Below the pieces are notes generated by a model. The model searched no databases and had not been told where the DNA came from. It saw only the letters and a list, made by a program, of their open reading frames with translations. A program made the translations under genes and the position numbers. From JAPOXK01 sp965220315 (lineage in GTDB: Bacteria; Chloroflexota; Dehalococcoidia; Bin125), in NCBI GenBank assembly GCA_965220315.1, contig CBDCPP010000001.1, forward strand, positions 992,001-1,056,000: a stretch of DNA of 64,000 nt. Reading direction: 5' to 3'. Positions 44,626 to 53,474 of this stretch are shown here, one piece after another (position 1 is the stretch's first letter; the number at the start of each line of letters is the position of its first letter).

Positions 44626-45774
44626 CTACTGAACGCCGTACAGGTCCTCGAGGGTGGCGTCCTCGGGGGCGCCTGGGAAGACGGATCCGGTGACGCGGTT
44701 GGCGACGCGGCTGCGGATGGCGGCGTAGAAGCTATCGGGCAGCTGGATATAGCCCACCTCGGGAGAGCTGATGATTGGTCGACCCTCGCTGAGGTAGTAG
44801 TTCACGAAAGCGGCGACTTCCGGCCGCGAGAGGTTGCTGGTCTTCACGTAGATGAAGAGCGGCCGCGAGAGGGGAGCATAGGAGCCGTCGTTGATGGTGG
44901 CGATGGTGGGGAAGACAGGGCCGGTGCCGCCGTCGATGGGGACGGCCTTGAGGCTCTCCTGGTTGTTGACGTAGTAGGAGAAGCCGAAGTAGCCGATGCC
45001 ACCGAGTTCGTTGGCGGCGCCGATGACCAGGACGTTGTCATCCTCGGAGAAGGTGGTGTTGTCCTGGCGCTGGACACCGCTGTCGTCGTTGATGGTTTCG
45101 GTGAAGTAATCGAAGGTTCCGGAGTCTACGCCGGGGGAGAAGATGACGATCTCCTCGTCGGGGAAACCGGGGCGCACATCGGCCCAGCTCTGGGCGTAGT
45201 CCTCGGGGCGGAAGATGTGATTGAGTTCAGCCACGGTGAGGTGATCGGCCCAATCGTTGTCGGGGCTGACGACGACGGTGAGGCCGTCGAAGGCGACGGG
45301 GACCTCAATGAAGTCGATGCCGTTAGCGGCGCACTTTTCGATTTCGCTCTCCTTGATGGAGCGGGAGGCGTCGGAGATAGTGGTTTCTCCGGAGCAGAAG
45401 CGCTGGAAGCCGCCGCCGGTGCCGGAGACGCCCACGGTCACCCGCACATCGGTGATCAGGCCGAACTCCTCGGCGACCCCTTCGGTGATGGGGAAGACGG
45501 TGCTGGAGCCGTCGACTTTAATAGTGCCGCTGAGCTGGGAAAGCTCATCCGCCGACACTGCGGACTCGATCGGCTGGGCCGGCTCTTGGGTGGCCGATGT
45601 CGTGCTCTCGGCTGGCGCTGGGCTGGGTGTGGCCTCTTCGCCGCTGCCACAAGCGACGAGCGCGATCGAAATCATCGCCAAGGCTGCGACCGATAGCAGC
45701 AACAAGTGTCGTGGCATCTGCTGGATAGATCTTGCCTGGTGACTGGGCCGTCGATAGCTAATCGCTCGTTTCAT
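44626..45774 (-). CDS. pstS: Phosphate ABC transporter substrate-binding lipoprotein
   Basis: 382 residues; AAGGAGG just upstream of ATG 45774. Signal peptide with lipobox (ALVAC), Ser/Thr/Pro linker, then the PstS fold: GTIKVDGSSTVFPITEGVAE, GVSGTGGGFQRFC, GETTISDASR, SPGVDSGTFDYFTE. These loops bind phosphate. It delivers phosphate to PstCAB, but no pstC, pstA, pstB or phoU gene is next to it, so it is an orphan or the partners are elsewhere. An 11-bp-phased repeat upstream suggests PhoP/PhoB control. Confidence 0.93.
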   Translation of the reverse strand: MKRAISYRRPSHQARSIQQMPRHLLLLSVAALAMISIALVACGSGEEATPSPAPAESTTSATQEPAQPIESAVSADELSQLSGTIKVDGSSTVFPITEGVAEEFGLITDVRVTVGVSGTGGGFQRFCSGETTISDASRSIKESEIEKCAANGIDFIEVPVAFDGLTVVVSPDNDWADHLTVAELNHIFRPEDYAQSWADVRPGFPDEEIVIFSPGVDSGTFDYFTETINDDSGVQRQDNTTFSEDDNVLVIGAANELGGIGYFGFSYYVNNQESLKAVPIDGGTGPVFPTIATINDGSYAPLSRPLFIYVKTSNLSRPEVAAFVNYYLSEGRPIISSPEVGYIQLPDSFYAAIRSRVANRVTGSVFPGAPEDATLEDLYGVQ

Positions 45775-45820
45775 GGGGCCTCCTTCTGGTAGGACGCTAG
45801 GCGCCCTCTTTCTGGGAAGG

Positions 45821-45859
45821 GTTAGGGAAGGATTAACGGCCTATCAACGAACAGTTAAC
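45821..45859 (-). promoter_or_regulatory. Pho-box-like array upstream of pstS
   Basis: Read on the minus strand: GTTAAC (45854-45859), GTTGAT (45843-45848), GTTAAT (45832-45837) and CCTAAC (45821-45826), each starting exactly 11 bases after the previous one. Direct hexamers at 11-bp phase are the layout of PhoB/PhoP binding sites. They lie 47-85 bases before the pstS ATG. Confidence 0.6.
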
Positions 45860-45921
45860 GCTTGGAGACTCGATCCGCGCGGTCCCTGCGCCTGTGACGG
45901 GCGTACCACTTGCGGTAAACG

Positions 45922-46689
45922 CTACTGCGGCGCCATACGCAGCGCCGCGTCGAGGCGGATCACCTCGCCGTTGAGGTAGCGGTTCTCGATGATCTGCTGC
46001 ACCAGCAGGGCGTATTCCGGCGCGTTGCCGAGCCGTGGTGGGTACGGTACCGATTCCCCCAGCGCCTGCCGTGCCTCGTCCGGTACCCGCGCGAGTAGAG
46101 GGGTGTCAAACAGTCCAGGTGCGATCGTCACGTTACGGATCCCGTAGCGCGCCAGGTCTCGCGCGATCGGCAGCGTCATCCCCGCGATCCCGCCCTTCGA
46201 TGCCGCATAGGCGGCCTGGCCGATCTGGCCGTCGAAGGCGGCGATCGAAGCCGTGTTGATGATCACACCCCGCTCCCCGTCGGCGCCCGGCTGATTCTCC
46301 AGCATCGCCGTTGCTGCCAGCCGGGTCGTGTTGAAAGTCCCGATCAGGTTGACCTCCACGATTTTGCGGAACCAATCCAGGGGTGCGGGCCCGCGCTTGC
46401 CCGTTACCCGCTGTGATCCTCCAATCCCGGCGCAGTTGACCGCGATCTCTAGCCGCCCGAATCTGTCGAGCGCCTCTTTCACGGCGGCCTCCATCGCCTC
46501 CGGCGACGTCACATCGCCCCGCACGTAGTGCCCTTGCTCGCCCAGCTCGCTAGCCAACGCTTCGCCCTTGGCATCGTCGAGATCCACCAGTACCAGGCGT
46601 CCCTGGGCCTCCGCCAACATCCGTGCCGTGGCCGCTCCCAGCCCGGACGCTCCACCCGTGATCAATGCGACTCGCTGTTCGAGATCCAC
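45922..46689 (-). CDS. SDR dehydrogenase, 3-hydroxyacyl-CoA type (HSD17B10-like)
   Basis: 255 residues. NAD-binding ITGGASGLGAATA, VDLDDA, the NCAGIGGS motif, Ser in NTASIAAFDG and catalytic YAASKGG. The inserts and C-terminus (APGLFDTPLL, YLNGEVIRLDAALRM) match the type-10 hydroxyacyl-CoA dehydrogenase branch of SDR enzymes, which oxidise 3-hydroxyacyl-CoA or 2-methyl-3-hydroxybutyryl-CoA. This fits with the acyl-CoA dehydrogenase at 61.3 kb and malate synthase in a fatty- or branched-acid-degrading organism. Divergent from the EamA pair. Confidence 0.88.
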   Translation of the reverse strand: MDLEQRVALITGGASGLGAATARMLAEAQGRLVLVDLDDAKGEALASELGEQGHYVRGDVTSPEAMEAAVKEALDRFGRLEIAVNCAGIGGSQRVTGKRGPAPLDWFRKIVEVNLIGTFNTTRLAATAMLENQPGADGERGVIINTASIAAFDGQIGQAAYAASKGGIAGMTLPIARDLARYGIRNVTIAPGLFDTPLLARVPDEARQALGESVPYPPRLGNAPEYALLVQQIIENRYLNGEVIRLDAALRMAPQ

Positions 46690-46843
46690 TTTTTGTCCCT
46701 CCTATTGGGGCTTTCTCTGAGCGCTGCTTGCCCACGATGCCAACTCCCGGTGCTTCAAGCCACTGTCGGTAGCGGCCTGGGTGATACCTTCAATGCTGAT
46801 TGCGGCGGCTTGCGGGCGGCGAGAGACGGCGTGGGAGCGGTCT

Positions 46844-47917
46844 ATGGCTATGGGCGCGATCGTCATGCTCCTCGACGCCTGCTCTTGGGCGGTCGCGGGT
46901 ACGATCATCACCGCCAAGCTCGCGCGGGTCGACTTCTTCTCCATCACTGCCTCTCGCAGCGTATTCGGCTTCCTCTTTGTCTTTCCCGCCATGTTCGTCT
47001 TGGGCGCCCAGTCCGATCTCTGGGGCATGAGCTTCCACACGATCTGGCAGCTCGTCCTTGGCGGACTGGTTGCCTACGTGGTGGCGGAGCCGGGCTATGT
47101 GATCAGCTTGGGTCTGCTTGGCCTCACACGCGGCTTCACCATGGTCATCGGCCTCTACAGCTTGCTCTCTTACGTCTTCCCCGCGGTCTTCCTCGGCGAG
47201 CCGATCGGGCTGAACGAGGCCTTGGGCGGCGTGCTAATCGTCGTGGGCGTCTATACCGTCGCCTTCTACGGCCGTCGCAGACCTCTGCACGCGGCGACGG
47301 AACGGCGAGAACCGCCACCGTCGCACCCCGAGTATCGTGGACCTCGCTGGCGGCGCTGGCTCTCGCGTTCCCGGCGGCGATCGGACGGCGAACTACGCTC
47401 CATCAGCGGCGGCAGCGGCCTCGCCGACGCGATCACCAGCGGTCCACCCTCGTCCGTTCGCATCCCCGGCACGCAGATTCGCCTGCCGCGCCTTCTCCTC
47501 GGATCGCTCGTGGCGCTGATCACCGCCATCGGCTGGGCGGGCGACACGACGTTGCTGCGCGCCATCGCCGATCCTTTCGACGCCTCCGCGGTGGCGGCGC
47601 TCCAGATCGCCCCCGGCGCCTTCGTGATCGTGCTGGCGCTCCTCGTCGTCCGCCGCGGACGCGTCTTCCAGGGTGCCTTCACGCCGCGGGCGGGTCTTCT
47701 GCTCGGCCTCACCGGGGCGCTGACGTTGGGCCTCGGTACTATCCTGCTGGTATTCGCGATCGGCGAGATCGGTCCCGGCCCGGTCGCCGTGCTCTTCGCT
47801 ATGTCGACGATCTTCGCCATGCCGCTGAGCGTGATCTTCCTTAAGGAGCGCGTCACGATCTGGGGCGTCCTCGGCGCCGCCGTCGCGGTTGGCGGCGTTG
47901 CCCTGCTGGCCCTCTAG
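46844..47917 (+). CDS. EamA-family transporter with long central loop (copy 1)
   Basis: 357 residues from ATG 46844. Two EamA halves of five helices; between them lies a basic loop of about 60 residues (GRRRPLHAATERREP ... RRSDGELRS), ending SVRIPGTQIRLPRLLLGSLV. The second half ends ERVTIWGVLGAAVAVGGVALL. Substrate unknown. It is followed after 36 bases by a paralog with the same order, so the pair arose by tandem duplication; the products may form a heterodimer. Confidence 0.85.
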   Translation: MAMGAIVMLLDACSWAVAGTIITAKLARVDFFSITASRSVFGFLFVFPAMFVLGAQSDLWGMSFHTIWQLVLGGLVAYVVAEPGYVISLGLLGLTRGFTMVIGLYSLLSYVFPAVFLGEPIGLNEALGGVLIVVGVYTVAFYGRRRPLHAATERREPPPSHPEYRGPRWRRWLSRSRRRSDGELRSISGGSGLADAITSGPPSSVRIPGTQIRLPRLLLGSLVALITAIGWAGDTTLLRAIADPFDASAVAALQIAPGAFVIVLALLVVRRGRVFQGAFTPRAGLLLGLTGALTLGLGTILLVFAIGEIGPGPVAVLFAMSTIFAMPLSVIFLKERVTIWGVLGAAVAVGGVALLAL

Positions 47918-47953
47918 CGGCGCCCGGGCTGAAGACGGATCGGAGCGCGCAGC

Positions 47954-49417
47954 GTGGGCGTCGTCGCCATCCTCTCCGATGCCGTTATCTGGGCCGCGAC
48001 CGGTACCTTCCTCACGGCCAAGCTGGCCAAGATCGACTTTCTCACGATCGTCACCTTCCGCTCGATCTTCGCCGTCGCTTTCATCGTCGCCGCCACGTTC
48101 GCGCTTGGCTCGCAGGACGACCTTTGGCACATGGATCCGAACACCGTCTGGCAGCTGGCGCTGGCTGGTCTGGTCGCCTACGTGATCGCCGAGCCGGCCT
48201 ATACGCTGACGCTCGCCTTTCTGGGCCTCACCCGCGGCTATACCGCCGTGATCGGACTCAACAGCGTTGCCTCCTTCGTCCTGCCCGCGATCTTCCTGGG
48301 CGAGGCGATCGGCTGGCGCGAAGCTGCGGGCGGGGCCGTTATCCTCAGCGGCGTCTATCTCGTCGCTTTCTACGGCCGCGCCGCCGCGCGGAGCGAGCAG
48401 GCGGCAGCGCCGCTGCATTGTCCGAAGCGGCCCGGCGCCGTGTCGGGGGAACCCCTTCCCCTGGCTGTGAGTTCGGATACCACTGCTCGAACAGGCCCCC
48501 CAACGGCGCTCGGAGTCAGGATTCCCGGGATCGGGATCACGCTGCCGCGCCGCGCCGTCGGGCTTGCCATCATCGCCGCCGTCATCCTCAGCTGCGGCTA
48601 TCGCATCGCCTTCCGGGATCGCGCCCCCACGCGGAACGGGCGGGCCGCGCCACCGCCGCTCCTTGCTGCGAGTCCGGATATCGCTGCGCAAGCAAGGCGC
48701 CCGGTGACGCCCGGGGTCCGGATCCCTGGGATCGGGATCGCGCTACCGCGCCGTGCCCTTGGGCTTGCCGTCGCCGTTCTCATCCTCAGCAGCGTCTACC
48801 GCCTTGCTGTCTACGGCCGCACTGGCGCGCGGACCGTGCAGGCCGCGTCGCCGGCGCGCCGTCTGAAGTGGTCCAGCGCTGCCTCCGAAAAGCCATCCTC
48901 TCAGGCCGTGCACTCGGATGTCGCCGCGCAAGCAGGAGGCCTGGTGGCGCCCGGGGTCCGGATCCCTGGGATCGGGATCACGCTGCCGCGCCTCACCGTC
49001 GGGCTTGCCATCGCCTTCATCGCCGCTCTCGGATGGGCCGGCGACGCGACGATTCTGCGAGCCGTTGCTCCAGGCATCGACGCCGCTCCCGTCGCGCTGG
49101 CGCAGCTCTGGCCGGCCATGATCGTCTTCATCGTCTGGTTCACGATCGCGCGCCGAGGGAGGCCGCTCACGGGAATGCCGCCTAAGGGCACGACATCGCT
49201 GATCGGCGGGACCGGGGCGCTCACCACCGGTCTCGGCACCATGCTGGTCATCATCGCGGTGACGGACATCGGCGCCGGCCCCACCGCGGTCCTGTTCGCC
49301 ATGTCCACGATCTTCGCCTTGCCCTTGGGGATGATCTTCCTCAAGGAGCGGGTCACTATTTGGGGCCTGCTGGGCGTCTGCGTCGCGGTGGCGGGCGTCG
49401 CTATTATCGCGATCTGA
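47954..49417 (+). CDS. EamA-family transporter with repeated internal insert (copy 2)
   Basis: 487 residues, GTG start. Halves match copy 1 (GTFLTAKLAKIDFLTIVTFR at the start, ERVTIWGLLGVCVAVAGVAI at the end). The central region is enlarged: the segment GVRIPGIGITLPR occurs three times (DNA near 48512, 48713 and 48953), and two of the copies are followed by an extra hydrophobic helix (VGLAIIAAVILSCGYR; LGLAVAVLILSSVYR) that copies the last helix of the first half plus its loop. Two inserted helices would give about 12 segments and keep parity. Function unknown. Confidence 0.85.
   Translation: MGVVAILSDAVIWAATGTFLTAKLAKIDFLTIVTFRSIFAVAFIVAATFALGSQDDLWHMDPNTVWQLALAGLVAYVIAEPAYTLTLAFLGLTRGYTAVIGLNSVASFVLPAIFLGEAIGWREAAGGAVILSGVYLVAFYGRAAARSEQAAAPLHCPKRPGAVSGEPLPLAVSSDTTARTGPPTALGVRIPGIGITLPRRAVGLAIIAAVILSCGYRIAFRDRAPTRNGRAAPPPLLAASPDIAAQARRPVTPGVRIPGIGIALPRRALGLAVAVLILSSVYRLAVYGRTGARTVQAASPARRLKWSSAASEKPSSQAVHSDVAAQAGGLVAPGVRIPGIGITLPRLTVGLAIAFIAALGWAGDATILRAVAPGIDAAPVALAQLWPAMIVFIVWFTIARRGRPLTGMPPKGTTSLIGGTGALTTGLGTMLVIIAVTDIGAGPTAVLFAMSTIFALPLGMIFLKERVTIWGLLGVCVAVAGVAIIAI
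48512..49010 (+). repeat. Internal coding repeat, three copies at 201 and 240 bp
   Basis: Copies start near 48512, 48713 and 48953; copies 2 and 3 share GGGGTCCGGATCCCTGGGAT exactly. Each encodes a GVRIPGIGI-type motif, with units 1 and 2 also encoding a helix and a polar loop. Confidence 0.85.
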
Positions 49418-49462
49418 TCTGCAGCGTGCAGCTGAGGGCGTAGCAGGCTGCGAGGCTGTTCC

Positions 49463-49849
49463 ATGCGCTACCACAGGCCGACACGGGCCGCCCGGCCACC
49501 CGGCTGCTACCTGTTCATCTACGACGGCGACTGCGGCTTCTGCACGCGCACGGCCCGCTCCCTCGCCGCCCGCGCCCGGTGCGAGGTCCGGCTCATCCCC
49601 TTTGCCGAACTCCCGGCGGGCGAGCTCCTCAACACGCTCACCCCCGGTCAGCTCCGCGCTAGCTCCCACTGCATCACCCCGGACGGCCGCGAGTATCACG
49701 GCGGCGAGAGCGTGACCCGCTTCCTGCGGCTGCTCCCCGGCGGCTGGCTCCTCACTCCCTTCGACCTGCCTGGGTTGTCACTGCTGCGCGAGCTTGGCTA
49801 TACGGTGGTTGCCCGCAACCGCTCTCTTTTCAGCAAGATCTATCACTAG
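49463..49849 (+). CDS. DCC-family (DUF393) thiol-disulfide oxidoreductase-like protein
   Basis: 128 residues, ATG 49463. The family motif YDGDCGFCTRTAR (DGxCxxC) is intact near residue 21. The rest of the thioredoxin-like fold follows, with the C-terminal GWLLTPFDLPGL and NRSLFSKIYH stretches typical of the family. The two cysteines suggest redox activity, but substrates are not known. Plus strand, convergent with ssrA. Confidence 0.88.
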   Translation: MRYHRPTRAARPPGCYLFIYDGDCGFCTRTARSLAARARCEVRLIPFAELPAGELLNTLTPGQLRASSHCITPDGREYHGGESVTRFLRLLPGGWLLTPFDLPGLSLLRELGYTVVARNRSLFSKIYH

Positions 49850-49920
49850 AGAACATGCTCGCCGCCGTACGCTCCCCGGGATGAAGAGCGATGGCGGTTG
49901 TAGGAGATCCAACAGAGAGG

Positions 49921-50278
49921 TGGTGGAGACGGGGGAGAATCGAACTCCCCGTCCAGACGACGAGCCGCCGGTATCTGCTACGCGCGTAGTCGGGCTTGTT
50001 GTCTCGCCCCGAGGCCCGTCGCCCGACGGGCTGGCCCCTGGACCAGCCGGAATTGGTCTTAGCGGTCTCTTCCCGGTATCAGAGACCGAGCAGCCGGACT
50101 AGTTGACGCCCCGTCACCGACCGTCCGGCCGAGCGCGGTGGGGAACGCCCACTGCCTAGTTAGGCAGCGAGAGCGAGTTCTTTCTCGCCAGTTATTTAAG
50201 TTGCCGCAGTTTTACGAGGGCACGGCACCTCGGCACGCAAAACCGATCAACCGATCGCTGTCGAGTCCTTTCGTCCCC
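49921..50278 (-). ncRNA. ssrA: Transfer-messenger RNA (ssrA)
   Basis: 358 nt on the minus strand. 5' GGGGACG pairs with CGTCTCC, followed by A-CCA at 49921. T-arm GGGGAG-TTCGATT-CTCCCC. The messenger part reads GGC GAG AAA GAA CTC GCT CTC GCT GCC TAA, tag GEKELALAA, with a resume codon for Gly. It rescues stalled ribosomes with SmpB, whose gene ends 42 bases upstream on the same strand. The tag is close to the Dehalococcoides tag as I remember it (GERELVLAG). Confidence 0.95.
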
Positions 50279-50320
50279 CTTTCGCCTCCGCAGTATAGGG
50301 CCGCACCCTGTCATCTGCCG

Positions 50321-50863
50321 CTATCCGCGCACGCCCTGCCGCATTCGCCGCTCCGCCTCCCGCTTCGCGATCGTCTGCCGCTTGTCGTACTGCCGCTTGC
50401 CCCGCCCCAGCCCGATCTCCAGCTTCGCCAGCCCGCGCTTGAGATAGAGATGGATCGGGACGACCGTTAGCCCCTTCTGCTCCGCCCCCTCCGCGAGCTC
50501 TCGGATCTCCCGGCGATGCAGCAGCAGCTTGCGGTCCCGAGTGGGGTCGTGGTTGCCGTGGCTGGCCGCCTCGTAGCGAGCGATCGTCGCTCCCAGGAGC
50601 CAGAGCTCGCGGTCGCGCGGTCGGACGTAGGCTTCCGCGATGCTCGCCTTGCCCTCGCGGATCGCCTTGATCTCGGTTCCGGTCAGCGCCAGGCCCGCCT
50701 CGAAGCGCTCCAAGATCTCGTAGTTGAAGGCGGCGCGCTTGTTGCGCGCGATCGTCTTGAAATTTGCCGCCGCTTTCGCCGTGGCGTCCGCTTTCCCGCC
50801 CCCGGCGCCGTCCCGCGACCGCCCCTTCCGCTTCGACCGTTGTTTCGGCCCGCTCCTCGTCAT
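50321..50863 (-). CDS. smpB: SsrA-binding protein SmpB
   Basis: 180 residues, with a 35-residue basic N-terminal extension before the usual start (IARNKRAAFNYEILERFEAG). SmpB motifs: GTEIKAIREGKASI, EAYV, HDPTRDRKLLLHRREI, GLTVVPIHLYLKRGLAKLEI, GRGKRQYDKR. It binds tmRNA and places it in stalled ribosomes. Directly upstream of ssrA, same strand. Confidence 0.96.
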   Translation of the reverse strand: MTRSGPKQRSKRKGRSRDGAGGGKADATAKAAANFKTIARNKRAAFNYEILERFEAGLALTGTEIKAIREGKASIAEAYVRPRDRELWLLGATIARYEAASHGNHDPTRDRKLLLHRREIRELAEGAEQKGLTVVPIHLYLKRGLAKLEIGLGRGKRQYDKRQTIAKREAERRMRQGVRG

Positions 50864-51101
50864 CGCCGCCAGTCTACGATCGGCGGAGCGCCCTGGACAG
50901 AATCAAGGGCCAAGTTCTCGCCAGTCACAGAGGAAGTATGCGGCTTGCCTCTCGCAGGCGTTGATCCTGCCCCAGCCGTTCTCCCTACCGTCGGAGTGTT
51001 CTGCGGCGAGCACGGCATATCTCTGGACTCTAAAGATCGCATGCCTGAGTTACTCGGGCGTCATGTCTATGCGCGCCATGGAGCGCCAAAGCCGCGCGGC
51101 G

Positions 51102-52433
51102 CTAAGGTTCCGTGCTCTCCGACTCCTCGGGTGCCCCTTGAGGCGTGGCCAGCGGCGTCTCGATCGGCAGGCCGCGCAGGTAGTTGATCGCCGCGAAGAG
51201 CTGCACGTCGCGCCGCTGCTCGAAGTCGATGTCAGAGGGCTCGATGATGAAGTCTGGGATTAGCCCGATCCCTTCGATCAAGTCGCGGTCGGGCGTGAGC
51301 CAGCGCGCGGTACTCACGTAGAGCACGCTGCCGTCGGAGAGGTGGCGAGGGATGCTGACCGTTCCCTTGCCCAGCGTCTGCTCCCCCACGATGATGGCCC
51401 GCCCGTAGTCCCGCAGCGCCGCCGCGAACACCTCCGAACCGGAGGCCGAGCCGCCGTTCACGAGGATCACGAGGGGGATCTCGAGGGCGCCGCCGCCGGC
51501 TTGGTCGTTGAACGCCTGCTCGTCGCCGTTGCGGTTGACCTCCGTCAAGACCACGCCGCCGTCTAGGAACTCGCCCGTCACCTCCACCGTCGCCGAGAGC
51601 AGCCCGCCCGGGTTCCCGCGCAAGTCGATGATGAGCCCGTCTACCTGAGCCGACTGCACTCCCTCCAGCACCGCGACGAGCTCGGCGCGGGTGTTCTCCG
51701 TGAATTGGGAAATGGCGATGTAGGCCAGGTCCTCGACGGCGATCCCGGCGGCGTCCTCCACCTGAATCGCTTGCACGCTGGGGATCACGATCACGCCGCG
51801 CTTGACCGTGATCTCTTCCTCTTGGCCCGTGCGGTGCCGCACCGTCAGCACCACGTCCGTGCCGGCAGGGCCCCGGATGCGCGCGACGGCGAGCTGCACC
51901 GGCCAGCCCTCGGTCGATTCGCCGTTCACCGCCAGGATCAGGTCGCCGCTGCGGATGCCGGCCGCCTCGGCCGGCGAGCCGCGGAACGTGCCCGTGATGA
52001 AGATCCCTTCGCTCTGCTGGTCGACGGTGGCGCCGATCCCCTCGAACTGCCCGCTGATGCTCTCGCTGCTGAGGTGGAAGGTCTCCCGGTCGATGTAGAC
52101 CGAGTGTGGGTCGTTCAGGGAAGCGATGGCGCCGTTGATCGCCGCCGTCCGCAACCCTCCCAGCTCGACCCGGTCCGGCTCCACGAACTCGCGGCTGAGG
52201 ATGTCGTAGACCTCGTCCAGCAAACCGAAGCGCGAATCACGCGCGTCGCTCACGGCCAAGTCGATCACCGCTGGGCCGGAGCCGCCACCCCGCAGGGCGC
52301 GCACGGAGCCCATCGCCGGCTCGTCGCCGTCCAGCAGCCCCTTGACGCCGATCCCCAGCGCGAAGCCGGCGACCGCGAGCATCGTGATCGGCGCCAGGAG
52401 CAACAGCCGCCAGCGATTGCGCGGGTCCGACAT
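51102..52433 (-). CDS. S41-family C-terminal processing peptidase (CtpA-like)
   Basis: 443 residues. An N-terminal membrane anchor (LLLLAPITMLAVAGFALGIG) places the protease outside the membrane. A PDZ domain follows (GIGATVDQQSEGIFITGTF ... AAGIRSGDLILAVNGEST), then the S41 core: DGLIIDLRGNPGG, catalytic Ser in GGSASGSEVFA and Lys in GEQTLGKGTV. It trims or degrades extracytoplasmic proteins. 238 bases separate it from smpB, and no gene is seen in between. Confidence 0.93.
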   Translation of the reverse strand: MSDPRNRWRLLLLAPITMLAVAGFALGIGVKGLLDGDEPAMGSVRALRGGGSGPAVIDLAVSDARDSRFGLLDEVYDILSREFVEPDRVELGGLRTAAINGAIASLNDPHSVYIDRETFHLSSESISGQFEGIGATVDQQSEGIFITGTFRGSPAEAAGIRSGDLILAVNGESTEGWPVQLAVARIRGPAGTDVVLTVRHRTGQEEEITVKRGVIVIPSVQAIQVEDAAGIAVEDLAYIAISQFTENTRAELVAVLEGVQSAQVDGLIIDLRGNPGGLLSATVEVTGEFLDGGVVLTEVNRNGDEQAFNDQAGGGALEIPLVILVNGGSASGSEVFAAALRDYGRAIIVGEQTLGKGTVSIPRHLSDGSVLYVSTARWLTPDRDLIEGIGLIPDFIIEPSDIDFEQRRDVQLFAAINYLRGLPIETPLATPQGAPEESESTEP

Positions 52434-52547
52434 TCACCCTCCCTCGGAATCCTTGTACGGTTCAGTGTAGGACGACGGATTTACGCCAGCGATCACCGCC
52501 TGCCCGGTTGCATGCGGATCACAGCCGAATCGAGAGCAGGAGCGACG

Positions 52548-53474
52548 ATGTCCCCGCTTCCTCCACGCGCCGCGCTGCTCTGTCCGGGGCAGGGATCGCA
52601 GAGGCCCGGCGCGGTCGCCTCGCTCGATCACGTTGATCGAGCGGTGTTCGACCGCGCCTCCGCCGCCATCGGCGTCGACCTTTGGGATCTCGGCCTCAAC
52701 GCCCCGGCTGCGGAGCTCGCCACGCCCTCCGTCGTGCAGCCATTGCTCGTTGCCTGGGCCCAGGCCGACCGTGAGCGCGCCGAACGGGAGGGCCGCGCCT
52801 TGCCTGCGGTTCATTTCTACATGGGGCATTCGTCCGGACAGAATTCCGCCGCCGTCCTCTGCGGTGCTCTCTCCTTTGAGGACGGCGTCCGCTTCGCCTA
52901 CGAGCGCGGCTGCCTGATGAACCGCGATTGCGAGGCCGCGCCCAGCACCTTGCTTGCTCTGGCGGGCGTGGGCCGCCGCGCTGCCGAGGAGATCGCCGGC
53001 GCCGCCGGATGTGTGCTTGCCAACTACAACGCCGCCGATCAGTTCGTCGTGGGCGGCGGCGTGGACGCCGTCGGGGAGGCGCAACGGCTGGCCGCGGCGC
53101 GCGGCGTGAAAGCCGTGGCGCTGCGTGTGGCCGGCGCCTTCCACACCGACTGCTTTCGCGAGTCCGACGCCGCCGCCGGGCCGCTGATCGAGGCGCTTTC
53201 CCTGCGTGAACCTTTCACGCCGATGATCGGCAATACCTGCGGCCAGCTGATCGAGTCCGCCGCCGCCCTTCGCGATGAACTCCACGGCGAGTACAGCCGT
53301 CCCGTTCATTGGGTCGAGGCACTGCAAACCGCCTATGACAAAGGCGTCCGCACCGTCGCCGTTACCGGCCCCGGTAACGCGCTGGCCGGCTTGCTCCGCC
53401 GTTTCGCGCTCACTGTTGAAGAGCCGGTCGATATCGTCCGTCTTAACCAGCCAGTCGCGGATGCCAAGGCCTAG
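52548..53474 (+). CDS. fabD: Malonyl CoA-acyl carrier protein transacylase
   Basis: 308 residues; ATG 52548 follows AGGAGCGACG. Moves malonyl groups to ACP for fatty acid synthesis. CPGQGSQRPGA at the N-terminus, nucleophile in MGHSSGQNSAAV, FAYERGCLM (Arg that binds the malonyl carboxylate), and catalytic His in GAFHTDC. The residue after GHSxG is Gln, where FabD usually has Glu. The open frame extends far upstream into the protease gene, but that part is antisense shadow. No other fab gene is adjacent. Confidence 0.9.
   Translation: MSPLPPRAALLCPGQGSQRPGAVASLDHVDRAVFDRASAAIGVDLWDLGLNAPAAELATPSVVQPLLVAWAQADRERAEREGRALPAVHFYMGHSSGQNSAAVLCGALSFEDGVRFAYERGCLMNRDCEAAPSTLLALAGVGRRAAEEIAGAAGCVLANYNAADQFVVGGGVDAVGEAQRLAAARGVKAVALRVAGAFHTDCFRESDAAAGPLIEALSLREPFTPMIGNTCGQLIESAAALRDELHGEYSRPVHWVEALQTAYDKGVRTVAVTGPGNALAGLLRRFALTVEEPVDIVRLNQPVADAKA

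Noticed and set aside
47393..48691. 432-codon minus-strand frame opposite the EamA pair
   Set aside because: Extremely Arg/Glu/Gly-rich, no family motif, antisense to two clear transporter genes.
51705..52547. Upstream extension of the fabD frame
   Set aside because: It is antisense to the CtpA-like protease; a good ribosome binding site places the fabD start at 52548.
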